DNA of 64,000 nucleotides from Meconema thalassinum (Eukaryota; Arthropoda; Insecta; Orthoptera; Tettigoniidae). The stretch covers positions 144,401,074 to 144,465,073 of the forward strand of contig OX336391.1 in assembly GCA_946902985.2 (NCBI GenBank). Reading direction: 5' to 3'. The notes below the pieces were generated by a model. It did not search any database, was not told the DNA's origin, and saw nothing but the letters and a program-made list of their open reading frames with translations. Below, in pieces: positions 54,691 through 64,000 of the stretch. The position numbers and the translations under genes are program-made. Within the stretch, counting starts at the first letter, position 1. The number at the start of each line of letters is the position of its first letter.

Positions 54691-55035
54691 TTCTAACATG
54701 TGTAGCATTTGTAGCATGCGTCATTTGAAAACGTCTAGTCTTTCAGACTGACTGTAATTTTTTATTTTGTTTAGTGTATATGGGTTACATTTAGACTATG
54801 TTGCTTTTGGAATCGTGTGTGGATTGCATCAGACAGTGCTGCCAACTTCACTTCAACGCATTTCCCTGTAGCGAGGTTAGACGACTGTCTGGATGAAAAT
54901 TGCTCATGTTCTAACATCTCCTGTACCTTACATTACCTATTCCAATAGAATATCTTGCGGATTTTGATGGCACTGGCCACCGTACACTTCATGGGTTTCT
55001 CGTTGTTTTCAGTTTGCTGTTTGTTCAGGTTTTAT
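54691..55035. other. Unassigned spacer
   Basis: No supported gene; the ORF at 54955-55167 overlaps the 5S-like fragment and is not considered real. Confidence 0.35.
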
Positions 55036-55039
55036 TTAG

Positions 55040-55090
55040 GCGGACGTGGTCACCCATCCAAGTTCTGGCCAAGCCCGATATTGCTTAACT
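55040..55090 (-). rRNA. 5S rRNA-derived fragment (pseudogene or SINE part)
   Basis: On the minus strand 'gttaagcaatatcgggcttg' and 'cagaacttggatgggtgacc' follow the 3' half of arthropod 5S rRNA, including the region of the internal Pol III control box. The 5' half and the 3' terminal stem are absent, so it is not a functional gene. It could be a remnant of a 5S-derived SINE. Confidence 0.65.
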
Positions 55091-55099
55091 ATATTACAT

Positions 55100-55671
55100 C
55101 ATCTTTACCTGGAGAAACAATTGAATCTATCCACGACAAACTGAAAGTAATAAACGAAAGCGATTAAATAGTGATTCTAGGCTGCTATGATTGGTGAAAT
55201 TTCCGATTTCATTTTATACAGGATTTGTCTGTAATATCACTTAAAATAGGTAAGGTATGTGTTACTCACCAGCCTGTACATGGTGGTCGTTTAGTTGTCG
55301 GGAACTGTGCTGCACTCTCGCGGTGAGGGACTTATATATCCGCTCCCCACGGCCAGACTCCCTCTCTCTCACGTTTCTGCTTTATCTGCGTAATATTTAC
55401 AGCTTCCGCACCTCGAGAATGGTCTATTATAAACTCACTCGCTGACTCTGATAATAAAGAGACGGGAAAGATAAATTAAGGAAGAATTAAAATAAACGTG
55501 CGAGGCCTATTTACCTGAAAAGAATTAAGGAGTACGAACTGATATGGTACCGTACCTAATTGTAACGACCCGGTGAGAAAGGATCATAAGACTCAGCTTC
55601 AGTTAAAGGAGGGAAATGCTATTCCACCCGAAATATATAATTTAAAAAGAAATCCCTCATGTAACGTTTCC
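55100..55671. other. Unassigned spacer
   Basis: No recognisable gene. The ORF at 55257-55445 lacks motifs. Confidence 0.35.
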
Positions 55672-55676
55672 TTGGT

Positions 55677-56157
55677 AGGTTGGTTCCTCAGTTTAGGGGC
55701 TGAGACAACGCGGTCATGTAGCCCCGTGTACTTTGGGTGTGTGTAGAATCTGTCTGATAACCAGTGTTAATTGTGATGGCTGTATTAGTGTGTGTATCTG
55801 TTTTTTAATTCTAGTAAGGACTGCAACTCTGAATTTTTCAAGTAGTTCCTACTTTTGCCGCCAAACGCCACCGTCAACGACTACTAGGCCTAGTTCAGGA
55901 CTTAGCTACTAGACGCCACTGCAGTCGGCTCTTGGAAACGAACGTAGAAACCTAAGAGCGTTGTTTACATTCCTAACCGATACAATTTAGCTTCACACAG
56001 GTGTAATTAGTGGGAGGTTCTTTAACATGCCATAAATCTATGACATGGGACCGCTGGTTTTACTTCCCCTCCGAAGGAAGCCATACTGAGGGATTTTTAA
56101 CGCTCTTAAAAATCCGACGGCTTCGGCTGGGTTTGAACCCGCGATCTTGGGCATAGG
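55677..56157 (-). mobile_element. tRNA-derived SINE, family 4, copy 5
   Basis: Inverted copy starting 'aggttggttcctcagtttag' and ending near 'gaacccgcgatcttgggcat'. It is preceded by 'aacgtttccttgg' (55663-55675) and followed by 'aaacgtttccttgg' (56158-56171), a target duplication of about 12 bp. A second SINE uses the same site. Confidence 0.88.
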
Positions 56158-56171
56158 AAACGTTTCCTTGG

Positions 56172-56653
56172 ACGGCTCAGGTGGAGTAGTGATGAGCTTC
56201 TATGGCCACAATCGTGGGTTCAAACCTGGCTGACGTCGTCGGATTTTTAAGAGCGTAAAAATCCCTTAGCATGCCTTCCTTCGGAGGGGAAGTAAAGCCG
56301 GTGGGCCCATGTTATAGATTTACGGCATGTAAATGAACCTTCCTCTGACTACAATTGTGTGAAGCTAAATTTGTAGGTTAGATTTGATTAACGCTCTACG
56401 AGTTCCAACGTTTGTAGCCAGGTGCTGGTTCCGGTGGCATCTAGTAGACAAGTTCGCAGCTAGAAGTCGTTGACGGTAGGATTTGGTAGGAAATGCAGGG
56501 GCTACTTGAAATCGATCGTCTGCAGTCCTTACCTGAATTGCAGATAACACACACCAATACAGCCATCACAATAAACACCGGTTGTCAGACAGATTCTACA
56601 CACACCCAAAGCATGACCGCGTAGTCGCAGCCCCTAAACTGAGGAACCAACCA
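56172..56653 (+). mobile_element. tRNA-derived SINE, family 4, copy 6
   Basis: Plus-orientation copy with the head 'acggctcaggtggagtagtg' and B-box-like 'GTGGGTTCAAACCTGG', ending 'gaggaaccaacc'. The third copy of the target, 'aacgtttccttg' (56653-56664), follows it. Together with copy 5 it forms a facing pair separated only by the duplicated target. Confidence 0.88.
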
Positions 56654-56869
56654 ACGTTTCCTTGTTTACAGCTAATCCTTGGATGATGATCTTACAATAG
56701 TCCAGGGACCTCTATTCTTCTTTAGACCACCTCGTGATGCAGTGGCTAGTTTTCTTAGCTGTCACTCCTCAGACGTCTGGAAAGAAATCCCATTCTGGCC
56801 TGAGAGTTGTAACGAAATACACTCAGGTTGCAAAACAGAGAGGAGGTGGGTTCGAATCTTTCCTTTTAC

Positions 56870-57560
56870 TTATCTGTTTCTTCTTCTTCTTTCTCCTTCT
56901 CCTGTTCTTGTTCTTTTTCTCTTGCCTTTCCTTTTATTCTTATTCTTATCCTTTTCTTTTTCTTGTTCTTATTTTCTTTCGTTTTCCTTATTCTCTTTCC
57001 TTCTCCTTTTTCTTATTCCTATCTTATTTTTATTCTTATTCTCTTTCCTTTTCATATTCTTTTTGTTATCCTCTCTTATTCGTAATCTCTTTCCTCATCT
57101 TTATTCTAATGCTTATTCTGTCTCCTTATTCTTATTCTCTTTCCTTTTCCTTTTTCTTATTCTTATCCTTTTTCTTATCCACTTACTATTTCTTATTCTT
57201 ATCCTCTTTCCTGTCTATTATTCTATGGGGCGTGGTGGCTCAGCGGTCTAGCTGTATGCCTCTCACCAAAGCGGTCCGGGTTCGATTCCCGGTCAATGCA
57301 TGTGAGATTTTCGATGTGAAATGCCATGTCCTGTGGTTCGGATTCCACGTAAAAAGGAGGTCCCGTGGCTCATAATCACAAGATTCACGGTCACGTAAAA
57401 CTACAATCTTCCTTTTGTCTATTATTCATATTCATATCTTTTTTCTTATCCTTTTCTTTTTCTTACTATTATTCTCATTAATCTAATTCCTTGTTCCTTA
57501 TTCTTATTCTCATTCTTTTTTCCTCTTCTTATCATTATGCCTATTCTTATAACATTGCTA
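56870..57560. repeat. Long pyrimidine-rich (TTCTTAT)-type simple repeat, split by a SINE
   Basis: The plus strand is almost purely C/T with A at intervals ('ttattcttattctctttcct' phrases) from 56870 to 57225 and again 57428-57560. The SINE at 57227-57415 inserted into it. Hydrophobic ORFs in this range come from the repeat. Confidence 0.85.
57227..57415 (+). mobile_element. tRNA-derived SINE, family 1, copy 4
   Basis: The head 'GGGGCGTGGTGGCTCAGCGG' and B box 'GGTTCGATTCCCGGTCAATG' are intact. A 12-bp duplication 'tgtctattattc' flanks it (57212-57223 and 57416-57427). It is nearly identical to the copy at 50375, so it is recent. Confidence 0.95.
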
Positions 57561-57574
57561 CTACAAATACTACT

Positions 57575-57625
57575 ACTATTACTAATAATAATAATAATTA
57601 TTATTATCATTATTAATTTTATTAT
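57575..57625. repeat. AAT/ATT microsatellite
   Basis: 'aataataataataattatt' with mirrored ATT repeats covers about 50 bp and forms a short palindromic tract. Confidence 0.7.
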
Positions 57626-57804
57626 TATTTTTGATGTGTAACATCTTTCCACTCGGTTGCTGGATATTATTTTGTGGGAGTGATTTTGTAAAAGGGACGG
57701 AAATTGGACGGAAATGGGACGGAAATGTGTAAGAGGAAACCATGAGCTCTCGTGGTGGCGGAGATTGGTACCATGACGTACTGTCAGCCAACATACAGCC
57801 CTAT

Positions 57805-58055
57805 GTGAATGTATATCGCATGCTGTTTACTTCAAGGTTTGGAGGCCCCATTAAAAATATTCCTACAATAAATCATCTTCAAGTTTTCGTTCATTGGTGT
57901 GAAAATATTCATTATATCATAGGCTATTTGCTGAGCACAATTATGATTTATTAAATCTTCATACTTTTGCTGTGAAATGTATATCGCATACGATTTACTT
58001 CAAGGTTTGGAGGCCCCATTAAAGATATTCCTACAATAAATCATTGGTACCACGA
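57805..58055. repeat. Direct duplication of ~70 bp
   Basis: The block 'gtatatcgcatgctgtttac' + 'ttcaaggtttggaggcccc' + 'taaatcat' at 57811-57880 recurs with few changes at 57978-58045. In addition 'ttggtaccatgacgtac' (57767) recurs as 'ttggtaccacgacgtac' (58045). No function is evident. Confidence 0.75.
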
Positions 58056-58379
58056 CGTACCTCGCGCATGCGCACCAGTCAGGATTTGGTACTGGAGTTT
58101 TACAAGTAGTTATTTCAATGACCTACAGAGTTCACTGTTAACAAGGGATGTCCACTCCCCGCAGACACAAGTCACCTGGACGAGACATGCCTCATCCCTG
58201 AGCCATCAAAATTTCATAGCATGAGCAGAAATAATAGTAATGGGAACTTACCGATGGTAATTACAAGAAGGAATCCTTCAAGTTTGCTGGCACAAGGTAG
58301 CACTATGAGTTCATTCTTAAAATAATGCGAGTAAGTAATATGGAATTATTCGAATAAATATTTTAGTGCGGATCTTTTT

Positions 58380-58612
58380 CATACTTTTAGGTTAATTTCT
58401 ACAATTTTACATTTCTTCTTAGCTAGGGATGTCCTAGGACTCGGGGTGACACCCACCGTTTTCCTATAGCTCCCTTAATTTAACCAAAGGACCCAAACCT
58501 AATAGGTAATCGGCTTTTTAATATTTCGCGAACCAATAATGTTAGGGACTTGTATGAGGTGTTGTAGGGCTCGGGGTGACGCCCCTTTTTTCATGATTTT
58601 GTGATTTGCAGA
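58380..58612 (+). repeat. Repeat D module ('ggactcggggtgac'), copy 1
   Basis: Contains 'ctaggactcggggtgacacc', 'atatttcgcgaaccaataat' and 'ggctcggggtgacgcccc', which match 62880-63660. The module is non-coding and ends at a possible splice acceptor ('ttttgtgatttgcag', 58596-58610) just before an ATG. Confidence 0.65.
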
Positions 58613-58613
58613 G

Positions 58614-58832
58614 ATGGGTAAATCCAGAGCAGAATATATGCGAAATTATCGACAAAAGAAACGTGAGAAAAAATTAAAAACTGGAGGAGTACAGCCGAGA
58701 AAAACTGACTTCACATATATTTCATCTCAATTTCATAGTAGAATAACATGTCAGATGTTACACATCATATGCGACTACTTTAAGGCTCGTATCTTTTATT
58801 TTAAACATAATTATTACGGACATGTTCAGTAA
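58614..58832 (+). CDS. Possible short transposon-related ORF (basic N-terminus)
   Basis: An ATG two bases after an acceptor-like 'ttgtgatttgcag' opens 72 codons beginning 'MGKSRAEYMRNYRQKKREK', a basic 'RAExMRxYR' start that I know from several transposon-borne proteins, followed by 'ISSQFHSRITCQMLHI'. The rest is unremarkable. It may be an exon start, a decayed element or chance. Function is unknown. Confidence 0.25.
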   Translation: MGKSRAEYMRNYRQKKREKKLKTGGVQPRKTDFTYISSQFHSRITCQMLHIICDYFKARIFYFKHNYYGHVQ

Positions 58833-59514
58833 ATGATTCCAGACCCGTGCTACAATGTGAAGGGGCATCACACACCTCACGATTGTCCATAGCGAGAACC
58901 GTTAAGATATAACACGATATAAGTGTGTTTGTTTTATGTCCTTGATCATAATATGTGTTAGTAGTACCGTGTCTTAGTGAATGGAGATAGCACATTCATG
59001 GCACAGTGAGCGGAACGAAACCACGACTTTTTATCGCATGTCTATTGAATAACAAGTACAGTCTGCCTTGGTCTGTTGGAAAGGTCCGCTTTTTCATATA
59101 TCTATATTCATGAGTGTTTGTCCATTAACTAATATTGCCCGTCCATAAGGTGTCGGCTAACTGATAAGCAATCTAATAATAGGATTAATTCGAATACACG
59201 TGGAAATACGACTTTTAATTTCAAATATACTTTTTAGTACCATTCTATCTATGAGATCTACAGAAAATAGAGGGCCATGTTTCTTACCTGCCGCACACTT
59301 CCCAAGAGTTATAATGTGCCCCAAGACAAACAGCTTTCACTGCCACAAGATATGTTTGACAGCCTTATTAACAGTACATCATACCGTTGTCATTGCCAGA
59401 CGTCGTGCTATATGGAACTGAAGATACATACTGTTTCCCTTAGAAAGTATTGAAATGATAATGTTTTATGGTCTGTTATTGGCTATGTTCATAATAATAA
59501 TCATCATTTAGTCG
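58833..59514. other. Unassigned spacer
   Basis: No recognisable gene or repeat copy; ORF 59200-59421 has no motif. Confidence 0.35.
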
Positions 59515-59825
59515 CTTCCGCGATGTAGTGGTCGGCGTGCTTAGTTGCCACCCCGGAGGTCCGAGGTTCGATTCCCGGCTCTGCCACGAAATTTGAAAAG
59601 TGGTATGAGGACTGGAACGGGGTCTACTCAGCCTCGGGTGGTCAAAATGAGTATAGGGGGTTCGATTCCCACCTCAGCCATCCTCGAAGTGGTTTTTCGT
59701 GGTTTCCAACTTCGTCTCCAGGCAAATGCCGGGAAGGTAACTAACGTAAGGTCACAGCTGCCTCCTTCTCTGCTCCATCCCTCATAAAGCCCCCTGTTCG
59801 CCCACTCAGCTGGTGAGGTCATGTG
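59515..59825 (+). mobile_element. SINE, family 3 relative
   Basis: It has a tRNA-like head 'CGATGTAGTGGTCGGCGTGC' with B box 'GAGGTTCGATTCCCGGCTC', then an internal second B-box-like 'GGGTTCGATTCCCACCTC' (59659), followed by 'gtggtttttcgtggtttcc' and 'caggcaaatgccgggaaggt', the family 3 core. The doubled B box suggests an insertion or dimeric head. Confidence 0.7.
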
Positions 59826-60539
59826 AAGAGAATGGGGGAGGAAAGAAAACCTAAGAGGCAGTAGAGGGTAAGAGAAGCAGAGGTAGACTTACAGTACAGC
59901 CATCGAGTGTCCGGCTCTGACATTTCACATGAGGGAGGGAGACAGCGTTGCCGGTTGTGTACCGTGAAATATTAAACTGCTTGGACTACATTAAAATATT
60001 CCACATGTTTTTAAATGAATTCTGACGAACCGCTGACCATATTACTAAAGTAATATAATTACACACAGTTAACCGGTAATTGTGCACACACAAGGCAATA
60101 AAACAGCAAACCTGCACTAGCACAAAGAGCAACAGAAGAGAGCCTTTGCAACATCGAGCTAAATTTAAAGACCGGCTTACCGGGAAAGCCGCTGATTGGT
60201 GCAGGTGACAACATTATTCTTAGTAGTAAGCAACATCGCCAACATTGGCGGAATTCTACTGCGATCGAAGGATTTAGGTTTTGTAACCGCAAAATGTCGG
60301 AATACCAAAATGATGCATAACATTGCAAATAGGGTGTGGGACTTCCACGTTACATAGTGAAAACCGCTAGAGAAGAATTACACTGATGGAAAGTTTCAAG
60401 CTTCTATTAACAGCTTCTCACTGCCATAGGTTGGCTATATTGTTATCTCTACCCCTCTTCTCCCACCATCACCAAACGTCAGAGCCTGACACTCAGCGGC
60501 TGGATTGTAGGAAGCGATGGTTAGATAATTCAATGTTGA
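59826..60539. other. Unassigned stretch
   Basis: No supported gene. The right end merges into the LINE tail at 60540. Short minus-strand ORF 60059-60328 lacks motifs. Confidence 0.35.
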
Positions 60540-60690
60540 ATTATATCAAACTGAGAGGTGTAGAAGCAGAGGAGGCCTCAGTGCTAACTGCTAATAGGGG
60601 ATCATGGAGGCAACTTGTTCGCAAACAGAGGCTTGCAGACTAGACTGGACACTGAAAGGCAAAACAGTCTCAAATAGTAATATATGTTTA
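60540..60690 (+). mobile_element. LINE 3' tail (same family as 605-1110)
   Basis: The translation 'GVEAEEASVLTANRGSWRQL' + 'VRKQRLAD' followed by a stop and 'ggaaaggcaaaacagtctc'-like UTR matches 990-1100. Only the last 45 codons or so are present. A family B repeat starts about 10 bp downstream. Confidence 0.8.
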
Positions 60691-60698
60691 TACGAAAA

Positions 60699-61896
60699 GC
60701 AAGTAGTTCCGTGAAGAACTAAATAGCCTATTTTCATATATCCTACTTATGTTAAGTGCCTCTATCAGCATACAAAATTTTAATTTGATTGCTGTAATAG
60801 ATTCGTAGATATTCAAAACCATCTCGGAGGGTCGCCATGTTAGATTTTTTTAATATATGTAGGCCATAGAGTTATGTACTAATTGATGAAGATTATTGCG
60901 TAGATTTATTATTCAATCTTCAATCGCTTAATTAAGACACAAGAAATAAAAACGACATATTAAAATTTCGCACAGCCGCCATCTTGAGGTAATGAAAACA
61001 ATGGAAATAAATTAGATATCAATGGAATAATTTTTTATTAACATTTACCGTACCAAATTTCACTGTGCACGGATGGTTAAATTGCGAGAAACGTCCATTT
61101 AAATATTTAAATTTCGCGTCTCAACCATGTTGTATTTGTGCTGACCAGGTTATTGAAATTTCCGTAGGTGAACTTATGTTAATAACTTTTATCAACATAC
61201 AAAATTTCAGTTTGATTGCTGTCATAGATTAGTAGATATTGAGAGCCGTCTAAATATTTCAGATGGTCACCATGTTGGGTTGTAATACATGTAGGCCATA
61301 AAGTTATGTACTGTTAGATGACGATTATATTATTCTAACGTTGACTTCGATCGTATGATTAGGACACAAGAAATAAAAACTTAATTTGAAAAATTCGCAC
61401 TACCGGCATTTTGAGGTTATGAAAACAATTGAACTATATTATATTTCAGTGCATTAAAATGTGTGTAAACATTTGCTATACCAAGTTTCATAGTTAAACC
61501 GCGAGAAACGTCTGTTTAAATGTTTCTTCGCTTGGCTGCCATTTTCGTTTTGTACTTAACAGGTTTCTGGAAATTACATAGGTGAATTTCTGGTAGTGTC
61601 CTTTATCATGCTACAAAGTTGCTAGGTTTCAGCAGTAGTTTCGGACATATAGAATGCTGGTGAAATATTTCGCACAGCCACCATGTTGAATTGGTGAGAC
61701 GTAATAACATTTGAAGGGCACCATCGGAGTCGGACGAAATAGTACTATGTCGTTACCGAGTTTCATCGCTCCATCCGTTGAGATTTTATTAGAACACACA
61801 CACACACGGACGCACACACACATATACATACACAACCGGACCAAAGGTGATCTCATAAACCATTTTATTTTTCATGAATGAAAATAGGCTAAAAAT
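60699..61896 (-). repeat. Family B dispersed repeat, copy 2
   Basis: It begins 'aagtagttccgtgaagaact' and ends with a CA/CG microsatellite (61795-61835), 'GGTGATCTCATAAACC' and 'GAAAATAGGCTAAAAATC'. The body shares modules with 4840-6376 ('gccgccatcttgagg', 'gagaaacgtcc', 'caaaatttcagtttgattgc') but is more diverged and about 340 bp shorter. Confidence 0.8.
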
Positions 61897-62290
61897 CACC
61901 TTCAACGAATGTTTTTCTTTATTATTTTTATGCTTATAGAGAGCTGTAAACCGTAAGTCGGATTACCACGTCGATATTCATGAAATTTGTTAAGTACTTG
62001 AGTACATTACTGTAGGTGTATCCTAGTTTATACACCACATTATGTGGGCCATTCATTCTGATAGCATGTGCTCTCAATTCACTGCTTGTTTTACGACGCC
62101 ATTGGAAGAAAATATATTCTGTGTCTGCAGCTCCGTGTCGCATCAGGCCTGCCTGTGTACGTGAGACAAGTACTGTTGCATGTTTTAGAGTTCAGTGAGT
62201 GTGAAACACGGGGGGCAATGAGAACCGTTTTGCAATAAAAATTGAATTGCCAAAATGATTTTACGACCACCTCGTATTGTAGTGACTAGC
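61897..62290. other. Unassigned spacer
   Basis: No supported gene or repeat copy; ORFs 61934-62198 on both strands lack motifs. Confidence 0.35.
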
Positions 62291-62324
62291 ATACTTGGCC
62301 GTCAACCTTGAGAACATAAAGGTA

Positions 62325-62810
62325 TGTTATTGCAAAATTTGGTAGAGATCAGATGACTAAGTTGGTCGTAATTTGATTTAAGCTTTTAACATTTGGATGA
62401 CCGCCATTACGTTTCCGTCAAGACGGCGACGATATAAAACATGACACTGAGTTGTCTTTTGCAAGTACTACCTCTGTACCACATTACTTTCAATTCGGTT
62501 TCACCATGTTTGAATTGATAGGGGGAATCGATTTGCACACATACATGGCCGTTATCTGCAAACTATTGGGCTGATGACCTTGTCGTTTGGTACAAGCAAT
62601 GCTTACCACATAACGGTATGTTGTTGCAAAATTTAGTAGAGATCAGATGATTGGGTTGGTCGAAATTTGATTTAAGCTTTTAACATTTCGGTGGCCGCCA
62701 TAACGTTTTCGTCAAGATGGCGGCTATATACAACATGACACTGAGGTACCCTTTGCTACTGCTACCTCTGTACCAAATTTTGTTCAATTCGGTTTCACCG
62801 TAGTAGGGGA
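62325..62810 (-). repeat. Family C repeat, two tandem body modules
   Basis: Two modules, 62325-62530 and 62615-62810, share 'ttgcaaaatttggtagagat', 'taagcttttaacattt', 'gtcaagatggcgg' and 'aattcggtttcaccgt'. The same body is at 38270-38465. Neither terminal hairpin nor microsatellite end is present, so this is a truncated copy. Confidence 0.7.
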
Positions 62811-62849
62811 GTAGTGGGTGTTCTAACTCCCCCCACCACTACTCCCAAT

Positions 62850-63660
62850 GCGAGCCGATAATTCCCGAACCCGTTGTCGGAGATTCACGAATGAAGTGTC
62901 GTTGGACTCGGGATGACGGGGGCTTTGTTATGGGCCACTCGTTATATTTTTGAATTTTTTTTTGTTTTTTTTTGTTTTCGAAAATAGGCGATAGTTTGAA
63001 AACCAAACATGATAGAACGTTGTGCCATGGCTCAAACGAATGGTCTTTATGACCTTTATTTTTTGTAATAAAACGTTTTTACTTTTTATGTTTTTTTGAA
63101 AACACTCGAATTTTGAAAATCCTATATTTTGGAAACTAGGAACTCTACAAAAAAATTGTTTAACGTAAATCAATGGTCCCTACCCCCTCTACCCCCAAAA
63201 TAAATTTCAAGTCTCTAGGATGAAAACCTGTAGTAGTGGGATGAGGGGAAAGCTGCTTACAAAAGCAAGTGGTGAGCCCCTGCGACCTTGGAATGGAAGG
63301 AGCCATGCTAGGAGGGCGTGCTTGGATTCGTTTTTTTCGTCTCGTTGTGCTCTTTACGGGAATGTCGGTGTCGAAAAGGTGAAAATCTGGAAACACGGTC
63401 TTTTTGGGGTAAAACCGTGATTTTGAACTTTTTGCTATATCTCGCGAACTAATCATGCTAGAGGCATGTTCGACAGGTCCAAGGACTCGGGGTGACATCC
63501 TCTTTGCTATAGACCACTCGTTGTAATTTTTTAAAATTTTGGAAACGCGATTTTGGGGTAAACACGTGTTTTTTGTGATTTTTGCCGATATTTCACGAAC
63601 CAATAACGCTAAGGGCGTGTACGAGGTGTCCTAGGACTCGGGCTAACGTCCCCTTTCAAA
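62850..63660. repeat. Repeat D module, copy 2 (internally repeated)
   Basis: Phrases 'ggactcggggtgac'/'ggactcgggatgac' occur at about 62897, 63482 and, diverged, 63635, each following 'gtgt(a/t)cga(g/c)(g/a)(t/g)gtcc'-like text, with 'gccactcgtt' or 'accactcgtt' after the first two. The interval is AT-rich and 'cgcgaaccaataa'-like phrases recur. Matches 58380-58612. Non-coding. Confidence 0.6.
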
Positions 63661-64000
63661 TGTGGTAGATATTGTTTCCACAAAATAATTCACAAAGGGC
63701 CTAACGCCATACATGTTGAGAAAAAAATTCTTTACCGTTACCTGTTTATAATGTTTATGAAGCGTGGTGGTTGAGACAGACGATACGGCTGGGTGTGTGT
63801 GTTTCAACGAACCTGTCGCTGATCACGGTGGCTGTGTTCAATAGATCAATCGCTATTTCGACGAGTCGGTGTATGACAGAGCGAGCGTGCGTTTTCTGAT
63901 ATTTTACCTTTAACGTGTAAACGGTGATGACAACTTGGTTCTATGTTGATCGAAGCGAGTACAGAAAACACACTTGCAAACGAGCAGGAGGTGAATGTCA
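63661..64000. other. Unassigned end of window
   Basis: No recognisable gene, repeat copy or RNA in the last 340 bp. Confidence 0.35.

Noticed and set aside
56679..57375. Long hydrophobic ORFs (190-213 codons) suggesting membrane proteins
   Set aside because: They are translations of a pyrimidine-rich simple repeat (Phe/Leu/Ser only) that runs into a SINE.

Overview
This is eukaryotic, almost certainly insect, nuclear DNA. It is AT-rich, has no operon-like gene packing, and is built mostly of transposable elements in several layers of nesting. The one convincing host gene is the main exon of an Ala/Pro-rich cuticular protein on the minus strand (29338-29694), which points to an arthropod. The density and variety of repeats (tRNA-derived SINEs, several LINE lineages, Tc1/mariner, Penelope-like and P-like elements, non-coding dispersed repeats) suggest a large genome such as a polyneopteran. 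The exact taxon is inference and cannot be fixed from this window.

Layout. 0-13 kb: a LINE tail, a nearly intact Tc1-like transposon (1158-2622), two long non-coding dispersed repeats (families A and B), a SINE, and three or four minus-strand LINE remnants, the longest (8201-11164) retaining endonuclease and reverse transcriptase. 13-16.3 kb: a DNA element with about 0.5 kb inverted repeats. It carries a broken Cys/His-rich ORF of unknown function, and its right arm holds a 693-bp pogo-like insertion. 17-20.5 kb: two family A repeats in opposite orientation around a SINE. 21.8-26 kb: a head-to-tail pair of Penelope-like elements (RT plus GIY-YIG) whose terminal segments contain hammerhead-ribozyme core motifs. 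26-29.3 kb: SINEs and simple repeats. 29.3-29.7 kb: the cuticular-protein exon. 30-33.4 kb: a broken LINE. 34.4-37.6 kb: a large inverted repeat enclosing a P-element-like transposase remnant. 38-45 kb: family C repeat, LINE tails, a mariner-like deletion derivative, and a family A repeat split by a 2.77-kb TA-flanked element. 45.4-46.4 kb: a head-to-head Penelope pair with its own target-site duplication. 46.4-57 kb: SINEs, LINE tails, a hairpin-forming 295-bp insertion, a 44-bp minisatellite and a 5S rRNA-derived fragment. 57-64 kb: pyrimidine tracts, SINEs, a LINE tail, family B and C repeats, and a repeated non-coding module.

How it fits together. Almost nothing here forms a host pathway; the window is a record of insertions. 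Relative order can be read from nesting: target-site duplications are visible for most SINEs, for the Penelope pair and for the hairpin insertion, and empty-site comparison is possible for the pogo-like element. Most transposon ORFs carry stops or frameshifts. The least decayed are the Tc1-like transposase (one stop) and the Penelope copies (a T-run frameshift plus one stop).
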